From assembly GCA_030407005.1 (NCBI GenBank), contig JAUDYN010000006.1:3410001-3474000 (forward strand): 64,000 bases of DNA. The letters are read 5' to 3'. Shown in pieces: positions 48,052-60,906 of the stretch. Within the stretch, counting starts at the first letter, position 1. Each line of letters begins with the position of its first letter. Both the position numbers and the translations under genes were made by a program. Source of the DNA: Desarmillaria ectypa (lineage: Eukaryota; Basidiomycota; Agaricomycetes; Agaricales; Physalacriaceae). Below the pieces are notes generated by a model, which was given only the letters and a program-made list of their open reading frames with translations, made no database searches and was not told the DNA's origin.

Positions 48052-50218
48052 ATGGGTTATTCTGCGGGATTTCTCATCTATTCGGGCGTCATGCCCTTGC
48101 TGAAGATGTAAGGAGTCGTTTTCTTGCATGCGCTCCTAACTGAGAATTGATGTACAGGTTCCTCACCATCTTCTTCGGGTTTTGGCTGACGCGAAAGGGT
48201 TTCTTTACGTCTGCTGCGTCTAGAGGAGCGTCCCAGGTAAGATGTTGTTATGCGTGTTACCGCTGCTTCGTCTCAATTTCAAGAACAGGTAACAATGAAT
48301 GTCGCGCTGCCCGGCCTGCTCTTTTCGAATATCGTTCCTGCCTTCAACAAGCAAAATGTGTCGGCCATGGGTCCGCTTTTCTTGGTCGCCTTCGTGAGTC
48401 AAGCCATTTTCGTTTTCGTCCGCTCACTCTGGGTCGCTTCGTCAGGTCTACATGGCCTTGGGACTCGTATTCGGCGCGCTCATCCGTGAGTTCTGCTATG
48501 TTCCGCGGAACTTTTGGGCTGGGATCTTGATGGCGACGGCTATGAGTAACTGGGGCAACTTGCGTACGTCCGTCGAGTATCTATTTCTTGCCTTGCATTG
48601 AATCGAGGTCTCCCTAGCCACGGCCGTGGTTCTCACTGTCACAGAGCAAAAGCCCTTCGACCCTGATACGGACCCACAGCGTATGGGCTTTACCATTCCT
48701 ACTGGCATAGTATCTGACCTTCGGTACCTAGTTGGCGTGTCGTATGTTTCAGTCTTTATTCTCGCGTACAACATCATCATGTGGATTGGCGGCGCGGCCA
48801 ACACCCTCGCGTGGGACTATGCTCCGGGTGTACCTCAAGGCGACGAGGCCAACGTTCATGTCGGCTGGCGCGAAAAGCCCATAGCCGCTTTCCTCCTGCG
48901 TTTGCGCGCAAAGCGCCTTGCCCGACCGGAGAATTCTGATTGTGAGATGGCTGACGGCGAGAAGGAGGCTGACTTGGGTAAGGAAAAGGAGCTATTGGTC
49001 ACCATGGAAAAGCAACTTGAGAGCGACCTCGGAGAGATGGAGACTGACCCTGAGATACAACTTGCACGCAGGACTTCGAGGTTATCTACTAATTCTCCTC
49101 GACCGAGACGACCTTCTGCTGGTGTTAGTACTCGTCCGCGCGCAGGTTCGTTACTTCCAGCACCAAACGCGTCCCATTCTTCCTTGAAAGAGCTTCCAGA
49201 CACTGCTGTGCAGGGTCTGAAGACCCCGTCAGTTACGGACCGACAGGAACCCGAGCTAGTAGGGGAGGCAGAAGAGGAGAAACTCGGTCGTCTGGCGTCC
49301 CTTTTTCCGCCTTTCTTGCGAAGAACTTTCAAACCCGTGTCAAGCCTGTTCACACCCATCACGATGAGCATGTACATCGCCATTCCAGTTTCGCTCATCC
49401 CGCAACTGAAGGCGCTGTTCGTGGAAGTCGATGGTGGACCGTACTATCACGGTCCGGACGGGAATCCACCGTTGACGTTCATCATTAATACAGGCAAGAC
49501 CCTATGTGTATCGTCGTCTTCTTCCTGCTCTAACAGCTACCTTCATGTACAGCCGAGTTCGTCGGGAACATCACTGTTCCAATGGCTCTGATCCTATTGG
49601 GTGCTTCGTTCGCGCGCATGAAAGTCCCGCGTCCGTTCAGTAAAATGCCGTTGCCTGCGATGTTTTGGGTGTCGTTCTGCAAACTGGCTTTGCTCCCGGT
49701 TATTGGTATACTTCTTACGCAGGAATTAACACACCGCAGTGTTATACCCAAGGACGCACTGGTCGAGGTAGGCAGTAATTTTCTTTTGATGTGACCGTTG
49801 TTAATGTCATAATACGCAGCGTTTTGTTGCTATGCTTTTGAGCGGAACACCATCAGCCGTAAAGTAAGTGTATTTTTGGATGGAGCTTTGAGAGGTGATG
49901 TTGACCATCCTTTCATGATAGTCAACTAATTGTGACACAATTATATGCGAAGGACCGTGACCTAGACACGCTATCCGTGAGCCTTCCTGTTTTCTTGCGT
50001 TTCATTCTCTGAAATGGTTAATTTCAGGCTTTCCTATTGCTACAATGTGAGTTTTTTTTTTCATTCTCGAGCCACCCTTGTCGTGCTAAATGAGCGACTT
50101 ACAGATATCTTTATGTTCATTTCAACGGCGTGAGTTGTACTCTAAATTTCAACTGACTTGTTCTGACTTGATTACTGTTCGCAGAACTATAACTGCAATA
50201 GCGCTTTCACTCTTATAG
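48052..50218 (+). CDS. PIN-like auxin efflux carrier family membrane transporter
   Basis: From ATG 48052 the exons join in frame: MGYSAGFLIYSG, FLTIFFGFWLTRKGFF, VTMNVALPGLLFSNIVP, VYMALGLVFGALIREF, MATAMSNWGNLPTAVV and so on. About five membrane segments come first, then a long hydrophilic loop rich in Glu, Ser and Arg (48900-49290). Five more membrane segments follow (about 49360-50218). TAEFVGNITVPMALILLG is the conserved C-terminal block of the ECM3-like fungal members of PF03547. The last exons are very short (for example 49980-50046). The intron before that block appears to be GC-AG (GCAAGA near 49496). Likely an ER or plasma-membrane carrier; substrate unknown. Confidence 0.85.
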
Positions 50219-51827
50219 ATTTTAGAAGAGACCATGCATGTTTGCTTAGGTCCTACCGAGCTAGCCACATAGACAGATTTCTACTTGTATACAGACAGTA
50301 TCATTTACAAGAAATTGTTTAATTTCAATAGCGTACACAGCATTTTTTTGCTTTCCCCTTAACCATCGTAGGTGCCCACCAGAAGGATAGACTTAAGGTG
50401 ATCAAGAGCCAATTTTAAATTCCAGCAATGAGAAGGAAAACCTCGGATCCAGGAACATACAACATTCGAACTGCGAAAGAGATTCTTAGTAACCAGTGGC
50501 TCGATGATAACAAGTGGTCAACAAACCGGCTCCTCCAAGCAGTATCCCTCCGACTTGAACGCCGGACCAGGATAGGTGTCTCTGCTAGTGAAGCCAAGAA
50601 ACCAATCACAGAAGAAATGCCATCCTTTTGGGGCAGGATAGTACCAATGATGATATCTCCGGCTACGAAGGCATTCGGGAAGATCCAAATTGATGATACG
50701 AAGGGAACTACTCACACAATCGTATGGAAACGCATAATCCCATCTGATCCTGTCCTATGTAGTGGATCCTTGATGACAATGTACCCGTGCGGCTTGAATT
50801 GTGGAGGTTTGCAGTGTCTGATGATGAAAGCCCTAAACGCAAGAATCATTCTAAGAAAGAGGTGTGCGCATTTCGGCTGTGCCGGAATCCTGGAACAACG
50901 CTCAGAGATGTGAATGACTAGCGATCTTCAAAGAGCTCACGCCACCGCAATTCGTAGCTGATCATCCATCATGCATATGAACATGCTTCGCGCCAAAGAT
51001 CGCGCACCGAGGGCACATTTGGTACTCGTTTTCCGATGTAATCCAGCACTATAGTAGCTAGCCAATGGATGCCCTCGGGTGGCACCATGTGCGCAGTTTC
51101 ATATTCCTACGATGGCATCTCAACCAGAGTTTCTGATAGTAGAAATAGACCAACTCTACTCCATTCTTCTAGTTCCTTGAGGGCCTCTGGAATGACCAAG
51201 AACCTTTGTTAATACTTAGGACGAAATCAAAGTTTGAAGGAACGCTAAGGATTTCCAGTGTTGAAGAGGGACCGGGCGGGTTTGACATGTGTGAAGTAAA
51301 GAATGAACAAACCAACGGGCGAATGGTTCCGGGAGCCGGGCCGGAATGTTTTCCTTAACCAGTTCGCTTGAACTTTCTCCCTCAATTCTTTCTCGCCATC
51401 AACCGAGTTCAACTAAGTGGTCGCACTAACTAGTGCCATATTCGAGCCTAATGGTAACATTCGAGGTAATACATTGCGAGATGCTTTTCCAGCTGACTTC
51501 TGCATCTGACATCATTCTGGGAAGAGTCTGGAATAAGAAGGCGGCACTTTACATCCGTTCACGTTGGCACCTCTTCGTCCTATGACTTGCATCGTATGCA
51601 AGAACTTGACTTCAGGGCCAGTAAATAAATTTCTGTCATAACCTCCTTGATCAAAACATCAACTTGGACTTGGGTGAGATCGACAGAACCGCCAGTATTT
51701 TTCCAAGGTATAATTATTCCACGTGCAAGCATCTCGAGTACAAGACCGAAAGATTCACAAAGATAGCGGAGAAGTATGGCACAAGTTCGCTTTACAGGAT
51801 CAGATCAACGTCCGCCTGTTCAACTGG
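50219..51827. other. intergenic; one doubtful 161-codon frame
   Basis: A plus-strand frame at 50428-50913 is open, but its sequence shows no family resemblance and the opposite strand is open as well, so I do not call it. The remainder is non-coding by eye. Confidence 0.35.
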
Positions 51828-54800
51828 TCAGTCGTCCTCTCTAAGGACCAATCCGTCACCGAGGCCTCCATCGATTTCCTCATCATCACTATCCGCGAGA
51901 GGGATGGCCTCACCACCGTCGCCGACGCTAACAATTAGAGATTTCAACCGCGCCATAGCCTCTTCAGCTTCCCCAGCAGCCTTACTTCTCACTCCTTCAA
52001 CATAATCATCCACATTAACCTCCGGGTCCCACGCAATCCTATGTCCACGCCAGCCACCTCTGATATGGATGTAATTCATGAATGATCGCCATAAAGGGTC
52101 AAGGGCCAACACATCTGAGTTGCCGATGACGACGAGAAGGGCTTGAGCACGGGTCACAGCGACTACAGCAAGAATGAGACGTTACTAATATGGGTCAGAT
52201 GGGCAAGACGTACCATTGAACCGATGTGGACTCGCGACAAAGCCGAGAGTCCGTCGAATGTCCGAAGTGATGAACTCTGCATTACTCCGCACGGTGGAAA
52301 TGATGATGATTCGACGTTCCTATCGGTTGGCATGAGTATCTCTGTGAAAAGCAGCTGGAATTTGGATTACCTGTCCCTGGAACTCTTCAACGCTTCCGAC
52401 GCGAATATCTTTCAACTTTGGATCTCGATAGAATAGATCGAGGATTTTCATCCTTTGAGCATGGTATGGGGTAATGACAGCGATATGCTCAGCACCTATG
52501 ATAGTATTATTGGCACGATAATCACCTCAAGGAAAAAGTACTTACGTGTTCCCTTCTTGGCAATCAGCGACGCGCAGTATTTCTTCACGAGCGTCGCTTC
52601 ACTAATATTGAAGAATGACGGGGACGATTCCTCCCTCTGGTCTCGCCCGACCACAGAATGAAAGACAATCGGGAACTTCTTCGTCGGGAGCTCATCCGAA
52701 TTTTCCAAGCTCTTCGTCAGCAAAGGATCACCGCAGGCTTGAAGCTGGTTCCCATAGAAGTGTTCATTCGGGAACGCCAGAATATCAGGATGAGATCGGA
52801 AATTCTTGACGAGTTGCATGATCCTAGACAAGATTATGAAGGTTTATGCAACGAAAAAGAGAAGAAAGTACGTACGTGACAGCAAGTCCTCCACTGACAC
52901 CGCCATCCCATGGAGACAAACCATAACATGGTCTTTGCATCAGCCGGGCCAAATAGCTCTCCTTCAGCCCTAGATCCCTCGCTAGCCTTGAATGGACAAT
53001 AGGGCCCAACTGCTTCAGGTCTCCCGCCAAAACAACATTGGTATATTTATTCGCGAGGCCCTTGATAGGTATCATGAGCTCCGGTTCCTTCCCCTGACCT
53101 GCCTCGTCTATGAATATGCATGCGAAATGGCCGAGCTTCACGCCCAAGCCGGAAAGGGCGCCAGCAGAGATGCATGTTGAGACAACTACCCGGTACTTGA
53201 GAACGCTTTCTAGGGTCGGCATCGCAAATACTTGGTTATCGTTGATGAGGGAGAATTTGTGGAGCGTCTTTGGGAGGTCACCGAACTTTCGGGTCATTGA
53301 ATTCATACGGAATACGTCTGTGGCACCGCGGTGCATCAACTTCTGTGTGATGAGGTCGGCAGCGGAATTATTCGGTGTGCATGCCAGGATTCGGGTATTG
53401 GGATCACGTTTGAGGAGCTGCTCTATAGCTTCAATGATGGTTACCGTCTTTCCTGTTCCTGGACTGAACATGACACATTGATTAGACTATATAAATGGAT
53501 ACCACAAAGTTCACTTACGGTCCGAACACGATGAATGGCACACTTCCCTTTGGCTGATGTACAATAGCCGCTACCGTCTCTAGCTGTTCCCTGTTCCTTC
53601 CGATGTCCCGGTTGAGAGGTGTGAGCTCCTCTAACATAGCCGAAGTGACAGGTCCCGCCGTCGTCAAGTGTTCAGGCCCAGGGAACAGCAATCGAGCAGG
53701 ATCTTTGTTTTTGGTCAAGGCATATTGCATTCGACGGAAGGATAGACGATTCAAGACGAATCGTACATCAAATTTGGTTCCGCGATACGTGTTGAATTCA
53801 TTGCTGAAGCGGAGACTAACGTGTTTCATGGTCACACTATGAACCCGCCCTTCAAACCAGGTTTTATCCGGCTGCCCGACGGGACGAACAAGGATGAAGT
53901 CTCCAACAAGAACAGAGGGCCGGCCTTCGGCTAGGCCTTCGACTTGAAGTCTAGACGTGATTAGCAGGAACAAGCAAAGGAGAAACAGAGATACTCACTC
54001 GTATCTGGGGTAATTTGCTTTGATCTCGACACCTTCCATTGAATAGGCATCTAGATCTTGCCTGTAGAAATGATAAGCGTAGAAAATACAACGAATTGAA
54101 GTCTAAACATACGTCATCTGCTCCTCTTCTAAATAAACGAGTGTCTGAAAGTGCTTTGCATACGTAGCCGTGGTGAATGACGGAGGCATGAATCGTTTGA
54201 CATCCTGCGATGCAGACCTCTTCAAGTACCCTTCCGGAGTGTACAATGTTTTGACGAGGTCCTGAGGAATGTTAAATTGGGGAAACTTGGATGCCCATTT
54301 TGTCCGGGTCCAGGTGGGCGGACGAAGGCTCCGTTTAACGGGACCGTCTAACTCGATGTTACGACGCTTCCGCGGAACATAGGGCGCTTTGGCTGCAAGC
54401 TGTTCGTGATCAGCAAGGTCGCCGACGGTAGCGCAGACTGTTCGCTGAATGACAAAACGGCGACGCTGAGAAATATCGAAGAATTCCAGTTCTAGGGTAT
54501 CCTCAAAACGCCCGGCATAGGATGGATGCAATGTGATGAGGACCTTGTGAGGTCGGGCCGAGCGAATAAACTTTGATGCTGGGCTTACAGCAACAGAAAA
54601 CCTGTCAAGGTACAGCATTAGTTTCCGATTCGTACAAAGAAAAAGAGAAAGAAAGAAAAGGAAACACGAAGTTTTTCTTTCAAGGGAGCAAGGCGGATCC
54701 CCTAATACGACATATCGACAAAACTTACTTTACACCATGCTCGTCCTGCCTCAGAGAAGAGAGCATCCTACGTTTTTTCAACGAAATTGGCATGCCCGTA

Positions 54801-55246
54801 TCATCTTGATCCGTTCTTTGCACCAATATTGTGACTACCGCTGGCTGTTGCTCAGCCTCATCAACGATTCCGAAATCGATACCTTCCGGGTTGGACACTA
54901 TGATGCCGTTCTTGTTCTTCCGAGCCTCCTCCAGCGTCGTCTCCAAGCGTTCCTGGACCGTATGGGTCGCAACATGCGCCCTAAGTTCGTTCTCCCAAAA
55001 TTCTCGAGTGGGACGACAATGAGGGCACGGTTGTTTGGGTCGACCACCCTTCCTCCGCCTCGATACAGGTGGTTCGGTCCCCGCAAGGATTTGCTGATGG
55101 CGTCGGCCATGTATGTGGCTTTCATAGGTGTATGTGTAAAGAATGAGCTCGCAACTGCACTTGGTAATGTCATGGCGTAGCTTGCACGTCCCTGGTTGTC
55201 TGCACCCGCTGGGAGAGACAGAATCGTAACACCACCCAGCAACCAT
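51828..55246 (-). CDS. MOV10/SDE3-like SF1 RNA helicase with N-terminal zinc fingers
   Basis: From ATG 55246 (MVAGWCYDS) the exons read in frame to the stop at 51828, about 1,000 residues. The N-terminus holds a CCCH-like cluster and a C2H2-like finger (CPHC...HVATH, near 55000). Helicase motifs follow: I (PGTGKT, split by an intron at about 53471-53514), II (FIDEAGQ, near 53110), III (AGDLKQLGP, near 53020), IV region (NFRSHP, near 52800), V (ITPYHAQ, near 52460) and VI (VAVTRAQA, near 52150). Introns are about 50-60 nt. Family knowledge: MOV10/SDE3/Armitage helicases are cytoplasmic, act in small-RNA silencing and restrain retrotransposons. That role here is inference. Confidence 0.88.
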
Positions 55247-55521
55247 CGTGGTTGCAAGAGCACAGTCACAGATACCTCGCTCTTCCCTCGTGGGTGAAAA
55301 AGACAATGGCCTCAGGGTGTGTAAACAATAGCAAACGTAACAACAGCCGCTCGCATGTTGATGACTCAGCAGCAGACTCGAGCCAAAATAAACGCTGGTC
55401 CTTGAAAGAAAGGATTGATTAGATTGATATTGACGGGGTAGCCGCGACGCTGTGAAATTACTAGAAAGGCAAAAATCCCCGTAAGCCCTTGTGACTCTCG
55501 TCATTACACTTCTCCGAGTCG

Positions 55522-55757
55522 TTAATCATTGATCGTAAATAATAAGGTTGCAGTTCCGGACATAAGTCTTCCCTCGGCTTCATTAAGGATATCGGGGTTT
55601 GGAGCATCAACTTCACTACAGAAAAACGTAGTCAGTCAACGCTAGCCCAAAAGATAGCACAGATGTCGTACCAGAAGCGAGTCGCTGGCCTTCGATCAGT
55701 TCCGTCAATCAAGAAGTTCGGAAAGACACGTTGCAACGACACATTCCATGGGTTAAG
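55522..55757 (-). other. possible orphan spliced coding fragment
   Basis: Two minus-strand stretches join cleanly across a GTACGA...CTGTAG intron (about 55672-55618): NPWNVSLQRVFPNFLIDG and then EVDAPNPDILNEAEGRL, ending at TAA 55522. Upstream an in-frame TGA precludes a start, so a missing 5' exon or a relic is likely. It lies between the aminopeptidase stop and the helicase start. Not recognised. Confidence 0.25.
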
Positions 55758-55843
55758 CGATCAGTAACAAGACAAAGAACAAAAACCACTTGTAGATTCC
55801 TTCTCCCTTGTAAAAATACATACAGTATTTCGTTGATTTCGGA

Positions 55844-58406
55844 TTAAATGGGTGAACACTCCCGCTTCAACCAATCTAAAGCACTCTTATCATCTTGCAA
55901 CAGCGGCGACACCTTCTGCCAAACTTCTTCATGATAATCGTTAAGCCATTTCGTCTCTACGACGGGTGTCAGCGCTTGAACATCACGTCCTTACAAATTA
56001 CCATACCTTCCACCGTCAATAATGTTGTATCCACCAGTTTCTTGTGTATCGGACACCTACAGGTCGATAAGGCAGAAATCATACAGTGGACATTCCAACT
56101 TACATCGTAACATGCTCAAAACCCAGGTATCCCTTGTTACCAAAATTATGAGGCGTCCGGACCTCCCTGACCAGTACGATATTCTCTATCCGAATGCCAA
56201 ACTTGCCGTCGGCATAGTAGCCAGGTTCATTCGACACGGTCATGCCAGGCTTGAGCGGATTGGCGTTCAAACCTAATCATGGACGCGTCAATTTCAAATC
56301 CTGAATGCAGAAGAGAGGGAACCGACTGATGCGCGTGCCAATACCATGAGGTCCTTCGTGGACGTTGAGGAAGTGACCTACTCCGTGGCCGGTACCGTGT
56401 CTGTAGTCGAGCCCGTCTTGCCACAGCGCTCGTCGTGCCCATGAATCACTAAAAGTAAATGAAGACTTATCAAGGCATTTGGCATTTGGCAAAGACATAC
56501 ATAATGTAGCCAGTCGTACCATTCGGGAATACAGCAGTGTCGATCGCAATATGACCCTGGAGAACTCGAGTGTTCGCACGAATCTCTTCTGGCTTCGGTG
56601 TACCAAAGTGCTATGCATAAATCGTCAACAATAGCTCGCACACAAGATAAACAGCATGTACCCATGTCCGAGTCACGTCGGTCGTACCGTCGAAGAATTG
56701 GGCTGCACAATGAATGCAATGAGCGATAAGTCTAGATGAATATCCAGACATACCTCCTGAATCGCACAGGTAGACCTCTTCCTTATCAATAATGGCAGAA
56801 TCCTTAGAATCCGGAGAATAGTGTATGATAGCTGGCATAATCAGTCATTCTATTGCCCATAGAAGCATGCACGACCCTCACCAGCATTGGCGCCAGTCGA
56901 CGAGATCGTAGGAAAGCTCAGACCCTTGAACAAACCTTGCTCACTGATATCATCAGCCAACACATTTATGCGACGTAAGGACGACTCACGCTCGGTACTC
57001 TTCCAGCTTGCCGGCAGCACCCCACTCCGACAATTTCTTCCCTTGGTTGAGCTGATCTTCGAGCCAAGAAAAGTACTTCACCAAAGCTGCGCCATCACGG
57101 ATGTGACTCTGCCTGAATCCCTCGAGTTCTGTCGCATTTTTGATCGACTTCAATGAAGACACGGGAGATGGCAGAAGGACATAGTTGTCCTGATGCAAAA
57201 TCAACGATGTGACATAGACCAAAACAATGACGCACCTTTCCAATAGTCTCGGCCACTGCCGAACTGGATTTGTCCGTAACCAGAACCTTGCCTTCCGACT
57301 TGAACTCTTTCAAGAAGGTCCAAAATTCCTCGTAAGACTTAACATCGACATCTGATGGGGCACCTCCTTGAACGAACAGTGTTGCGCTGTCCATCGTGAC
57401 GACTGCATATGCAAAGAAAACTGGGTTAAAGTCGATATCCGATCCACGCAGATTATACAACCAAGCAATTTCGTCTAGAGCTGTGAGTATCATCGATGTG
57501 CACTCTTTCTTTTTCAACTCGTCACGGAGACGTCCAAGTTTGGATTCGTGTGATTCGCCAGAAAATTTTTCCTCGAGATGAACGATGGGATTCTTGGTTC
57601 GTGCAGGACGGTCCGCCCAGATTTGATCCACCAAGTTTTGAGGTAGGGAGACGAGCATCGATTTGCGAGGTGACAGATTCTTTGAGAGAGAAGAGGCGTC
57701 TTCGGCAGTGATGAGGGTCGCGTCGATACCAATCCGTGAGGATTCTTCGAGATGCTATAATGCTATCAAGGAATAGACCAGAAATAGAGTGCATATACGC
57801 ACCTTGGTCAGGTAATCTTGCCACGTCGGTACATCTGTACAAATATAAGTTTATATTTCTTCCCCAAGTTAAGCGCACTTACCAGGTAGGCCCTGTTTCA
57901 TCAACTTCCAGTTCCTGCAGAGCATGTCACTGATTGACCAGAATCCACGAAAACATGCTATTCACTTGTCCATCTGGCTCTCTGCTTGCAAGAAGTATCT
58001 GCCGTCAGTAAATAACAAGGCATCCTTGGGCGTAATGATTGCGCATCCTGCCCTGATATTCAATGCCAAAGACAGCGAATATCTAGGTGAAATATACCGG
58101 CAGATCCAGTGAATCCAGATATAAATGCCCGCCGTTCATCACATTCCGCGATGTATTCACTGCCATCTATGCAAGGACATCAGCGTGCAGGCATGCAGGG
58201 TTGGGCTACCACTTACGTTGGTCCTCGCTTACAACGACGTACGCATTAACATCGTTCTCCTTCTTCCCCATGAGCTCTCTGAGTTTCGCTAGCCTTTCGG
58301 TCGTGTTCACAGTGGCACCCATGGCTGCTGCAGACGATGAAAAGCGAGGTCTTGGCGTCAGAAAACGGAATTTTCGACAGTAACGAAGGAGCAACATGTA
58401 CTTCAA
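55844..58406 (-). CDS. Xaa-Pro aminopeptidase (aminopeptidase P, M24 family)
   Basis: The exons join in frame from ATG 58406. An N-terminal stretch rich in Arg and aromatic residues resembles a mitochondrial presequence and precedes a second in-frame Met at 58322 ([11 protein letters not shown]). The creatinase-like N-domain follows ([49 protein letters not shown]). The metal site comes last: [17 protein letters not shown] (two Asp), [16 protein letters not shown] (His), SNEPGYY and IENIVLV (two Glu). It ends at TAA 55844. Family knowledge: a Mn-dependent enzyme removing N-terminal residues before proline. Two starts could give mitochondrial and cytosolic forms. Confidence 0.9.
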
Positions 58407-58899
58407 TGCGATATCCCTGGCTCGATAACGCGAGACTGCGCTACGAAGACGGCGATGACGATGATGGTGGTGGTCCGGAACGAAGGACCCGTGTGATCAA
58501 ACTGGTTCCATCACGGCAATGTTGACTACCGCCGGCTCTTTTTTGCCTGACACAACCAGTGAAATGGTACCAGTCGCAGCATATATGCGTGCTTGACTTC
58601 CGACACAGTTGACGCCGGCCTCAACCCTATCCTTTTGACTTGCTACGATGAAGAAAATCGCGCTTTGACCGTATCCATAGCACACACGCTGGCCAGAGCT
58701 TCTGGCCGTTCCTTAGGATAGGCGTGGCTAGCGTTCTAGTAGCAGCAACGGTGCTGTCTACTTCGCCGATTTCTAACCAAATTCTGCTGGTACCCGACTG
58801 TCTTTGTTACTGTTGTCAGACTGTACGGCCGGGGACCGCAATAAATGAATGCCCTTGATTTGTTTATCCAGATATTTCCCAGTATTGATACAGTGGAGA
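58407..58899. other. intergenic, no gene seen
   Basis: Upstream flank of the aminopeptidase gene; no coding signal found. Confidence 0.4.
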
Positions 58900-59375
58900 T
58901 AGTGACTGCTGGTAGGCGTCTTATTGGGAAGTTACTGGTGAGTGTCGCAGTATTGTATCGAACACTTACATAAAACAGGCCACTCGAACGTATTCTTCTC
59001 GTCCTTCTTCGGAGACCTGTTTCAGATGTTCTTATGGACTTTCGCCAAAACCTACACTGCTATAATCGTATTTTTGGTTCTCAGTGGATTGGTCGAATGC
59101 CGATTTTTCAGTCTCCTTCCGTCGTATGCGCTGAACTCTTTGGCTTCGAAGGTCTGTCAATCATTACAGGTTTAATGATACTAGCGAACTTTCCAGGCGA
59201 GTGGCCTTCGGCCCTTGCGTTTTATGCACCTTTCTCAGCCTTTCCGTCTTTTTAAGGACAGTTGGCGGGTGCTTCCATAGCCGGCGCGATTTTATCGACA
59301 CCAGGAGGAAGCTAGATTACGATATATTCCGGCGGGGCAGTGTCGCTTGGATCGCTATCCATACTCTATGGTAAG
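58900..59375 (+). pseudogene. MFS monocarboxylate-type transporter, C-terminal remnant
   Basis: The frame reads AGRRLIGKLL, a shift, then FFGDLFQMFLWTFAKTYTAIIVFLVLSGLV. Another shift brings SYCAELFGFEGLSIITGLMILANFPG, a stop, GQLAGASIAGAILSTPGGS, another stop, and SGGAVSLGSLSILY. This order matches the last membrane segments of fungal monocarboxylate (MCH-type) permeases. The N-terminal half is absent. Confidence 0.75.
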
Positions 59376-60129
59376 ATTTTTCGTACTTTCCTCTATCATA
59401 TACATTTAACGTGTAATCTGAAGCATGATTTTCTTTTGAAAAACATATATGGGCTTTTGCCTGATGCGGTTCCCAGTCAGATGCCATGCATTTTCAGAGT
59501 TTGTATAAAACACGAACCATTCATAATGGGGATATGAGCACGAATCATGATAGAGGTATAGAAGAAAATAAATATAACCCAAGAGCCTCGGAGAGAAATG
59601 AAAGACTGCCACCATCTCGCCGCTATCGGTGGTCACCGCCGTAGTGCGAGCATCGCGCCGCATATGGCAATTCTGTGGGATTTTTCACCCAGAAAAGTTG
59701 GTTTTCTGAATTTCGTGTCCTCGCCAACTGACTAAGGCTTACTCATCCGAGTCAGCCTTTTTGCATAGTGCTTATTTCCGTACAAATAAGGCCCTTCTCG
59801 CTTTCGCACGTCTATGACAACATCCTTCCCCGCATTCTTTCGGTCTCTTTATTTGTGTAGCTTCCTTTTTGCGTGTTTCCTCGCCTTCGTCGTCAAGTTT
59901 AAGCCTACCGAGTAAACTGGTCAGTTCTTTGCTTCGAATACATATTTTGACGCGACTAGTGGCGCAAACGTAGGTCTTCGAGTCAACCACAAGCCCGGCG
60001 ACAATGACCCAAGCTCTGCAGTTCCTAATTATTCCTGCAACGACTAAACATACGGCGACTTGTTGTTCTGATGCATGTAAGCTCATTTTGATTTTCCGGT
60101 GCACAAAGCTTTATGTTTAATTACTACAG
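59376..60129. other. no gene seen
   Basis: A 110-codon minus frame (59772-60104) is open but shows no family features; treated as chance. Confidence 0.35.
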
Positions 60130-60906
60130 GGATTGGGTGACTCGGGTAATGGCATGATGCCTATAACTTAATATGTCGGTTCCGACCCCGTATTAAGCCA
60201 CGTCAAGTGGATTCTTCCTCATGCTTAAGCTCGACTAATGATCCCTACATTCCCGAGGCTGGAACCCAATGAAGCTCTGCAGCCCAGCTCGTCCAGTTAC
60301 AATCAGCAGCGGAAGAGTCATACCTGCATAGTAATGCCATCAAAAATAACAAGTGTTGGATATTCAACTTATGTTTTTATATAGGTATGACATCACGGCC
60401 TTTCAAGCCAATGCAACGGAGGATCAGCCGGGGATGAAGAAGTCCATCGAGTCTCTTTCTCAGCCGATGCAGACCGAAATTGACGATGGCATCGACGCGA
60501 CTCGTATCGTTTTCAGCGGACTGAGCCAGGGTGCTAGTCTGTATTTATTCATAGGCCTGACATCAAAGAGAAACTAAGTGGTATCGTAATGCTAAGCGGA
60601 AGGGTTCCCGTCGAAGAATCGTTGAAGAAGATGTGTTTTACATTTATCCGTTTATTTTCGTTTACTCGCTGATGGTGAGCAGAATATAACTCCACACGCC
60701 ACATCTATTCCTATTTTTATTGCTCGCGGCTCGGAAGACCGCATCATAGCGTTGGATCGTTCTCAATCGTCTGTTGCGGCTCTTAAACACCTAAGGTTCA
60801 CAGCGCATACAGGGTCGAGCGAAAGCAATGGGGTCGCTTACAACATCTATCAGGGTCTCGGTCATTCGGCCGCGGATGCAAGAGTGCTTGGTGATTTAAG
60901 TTACTG
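60130..60906 (+). pseudogene. acyl-protein thioesterase/LYPLA-like pseudogene
   Basis: GLGDSGNGMMP, a TAA, then SHVKWILPHA, DQPGMKKSIESL, the nucleophile motif GLSQGAS, KLSGIVMLSGRVP, ARGSEDRII (acid) and YQGLGHSA (His) follow the family in order. A stop near 60162, a loss of sequence after WILPHA and a 1-nt frameshift near 60570 break the gene. Catalytic residues are still readable. Family knowledge: such enzymes depalmitoylate proteins. Confidence 0.8.

Noticed and set aside
50428..50913. 161-codon plus-strand frame
   Set aside because: No family features, no exon pattern, and the opposite strand is also open. Not enough to call a gene.
54725..55504. helicase start at the upstream Met 55504
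   Set aside because: The extra 86 residues lack domain features, and the Met at 55246 directly precedes the CCCH-like cluster as in related proteins.
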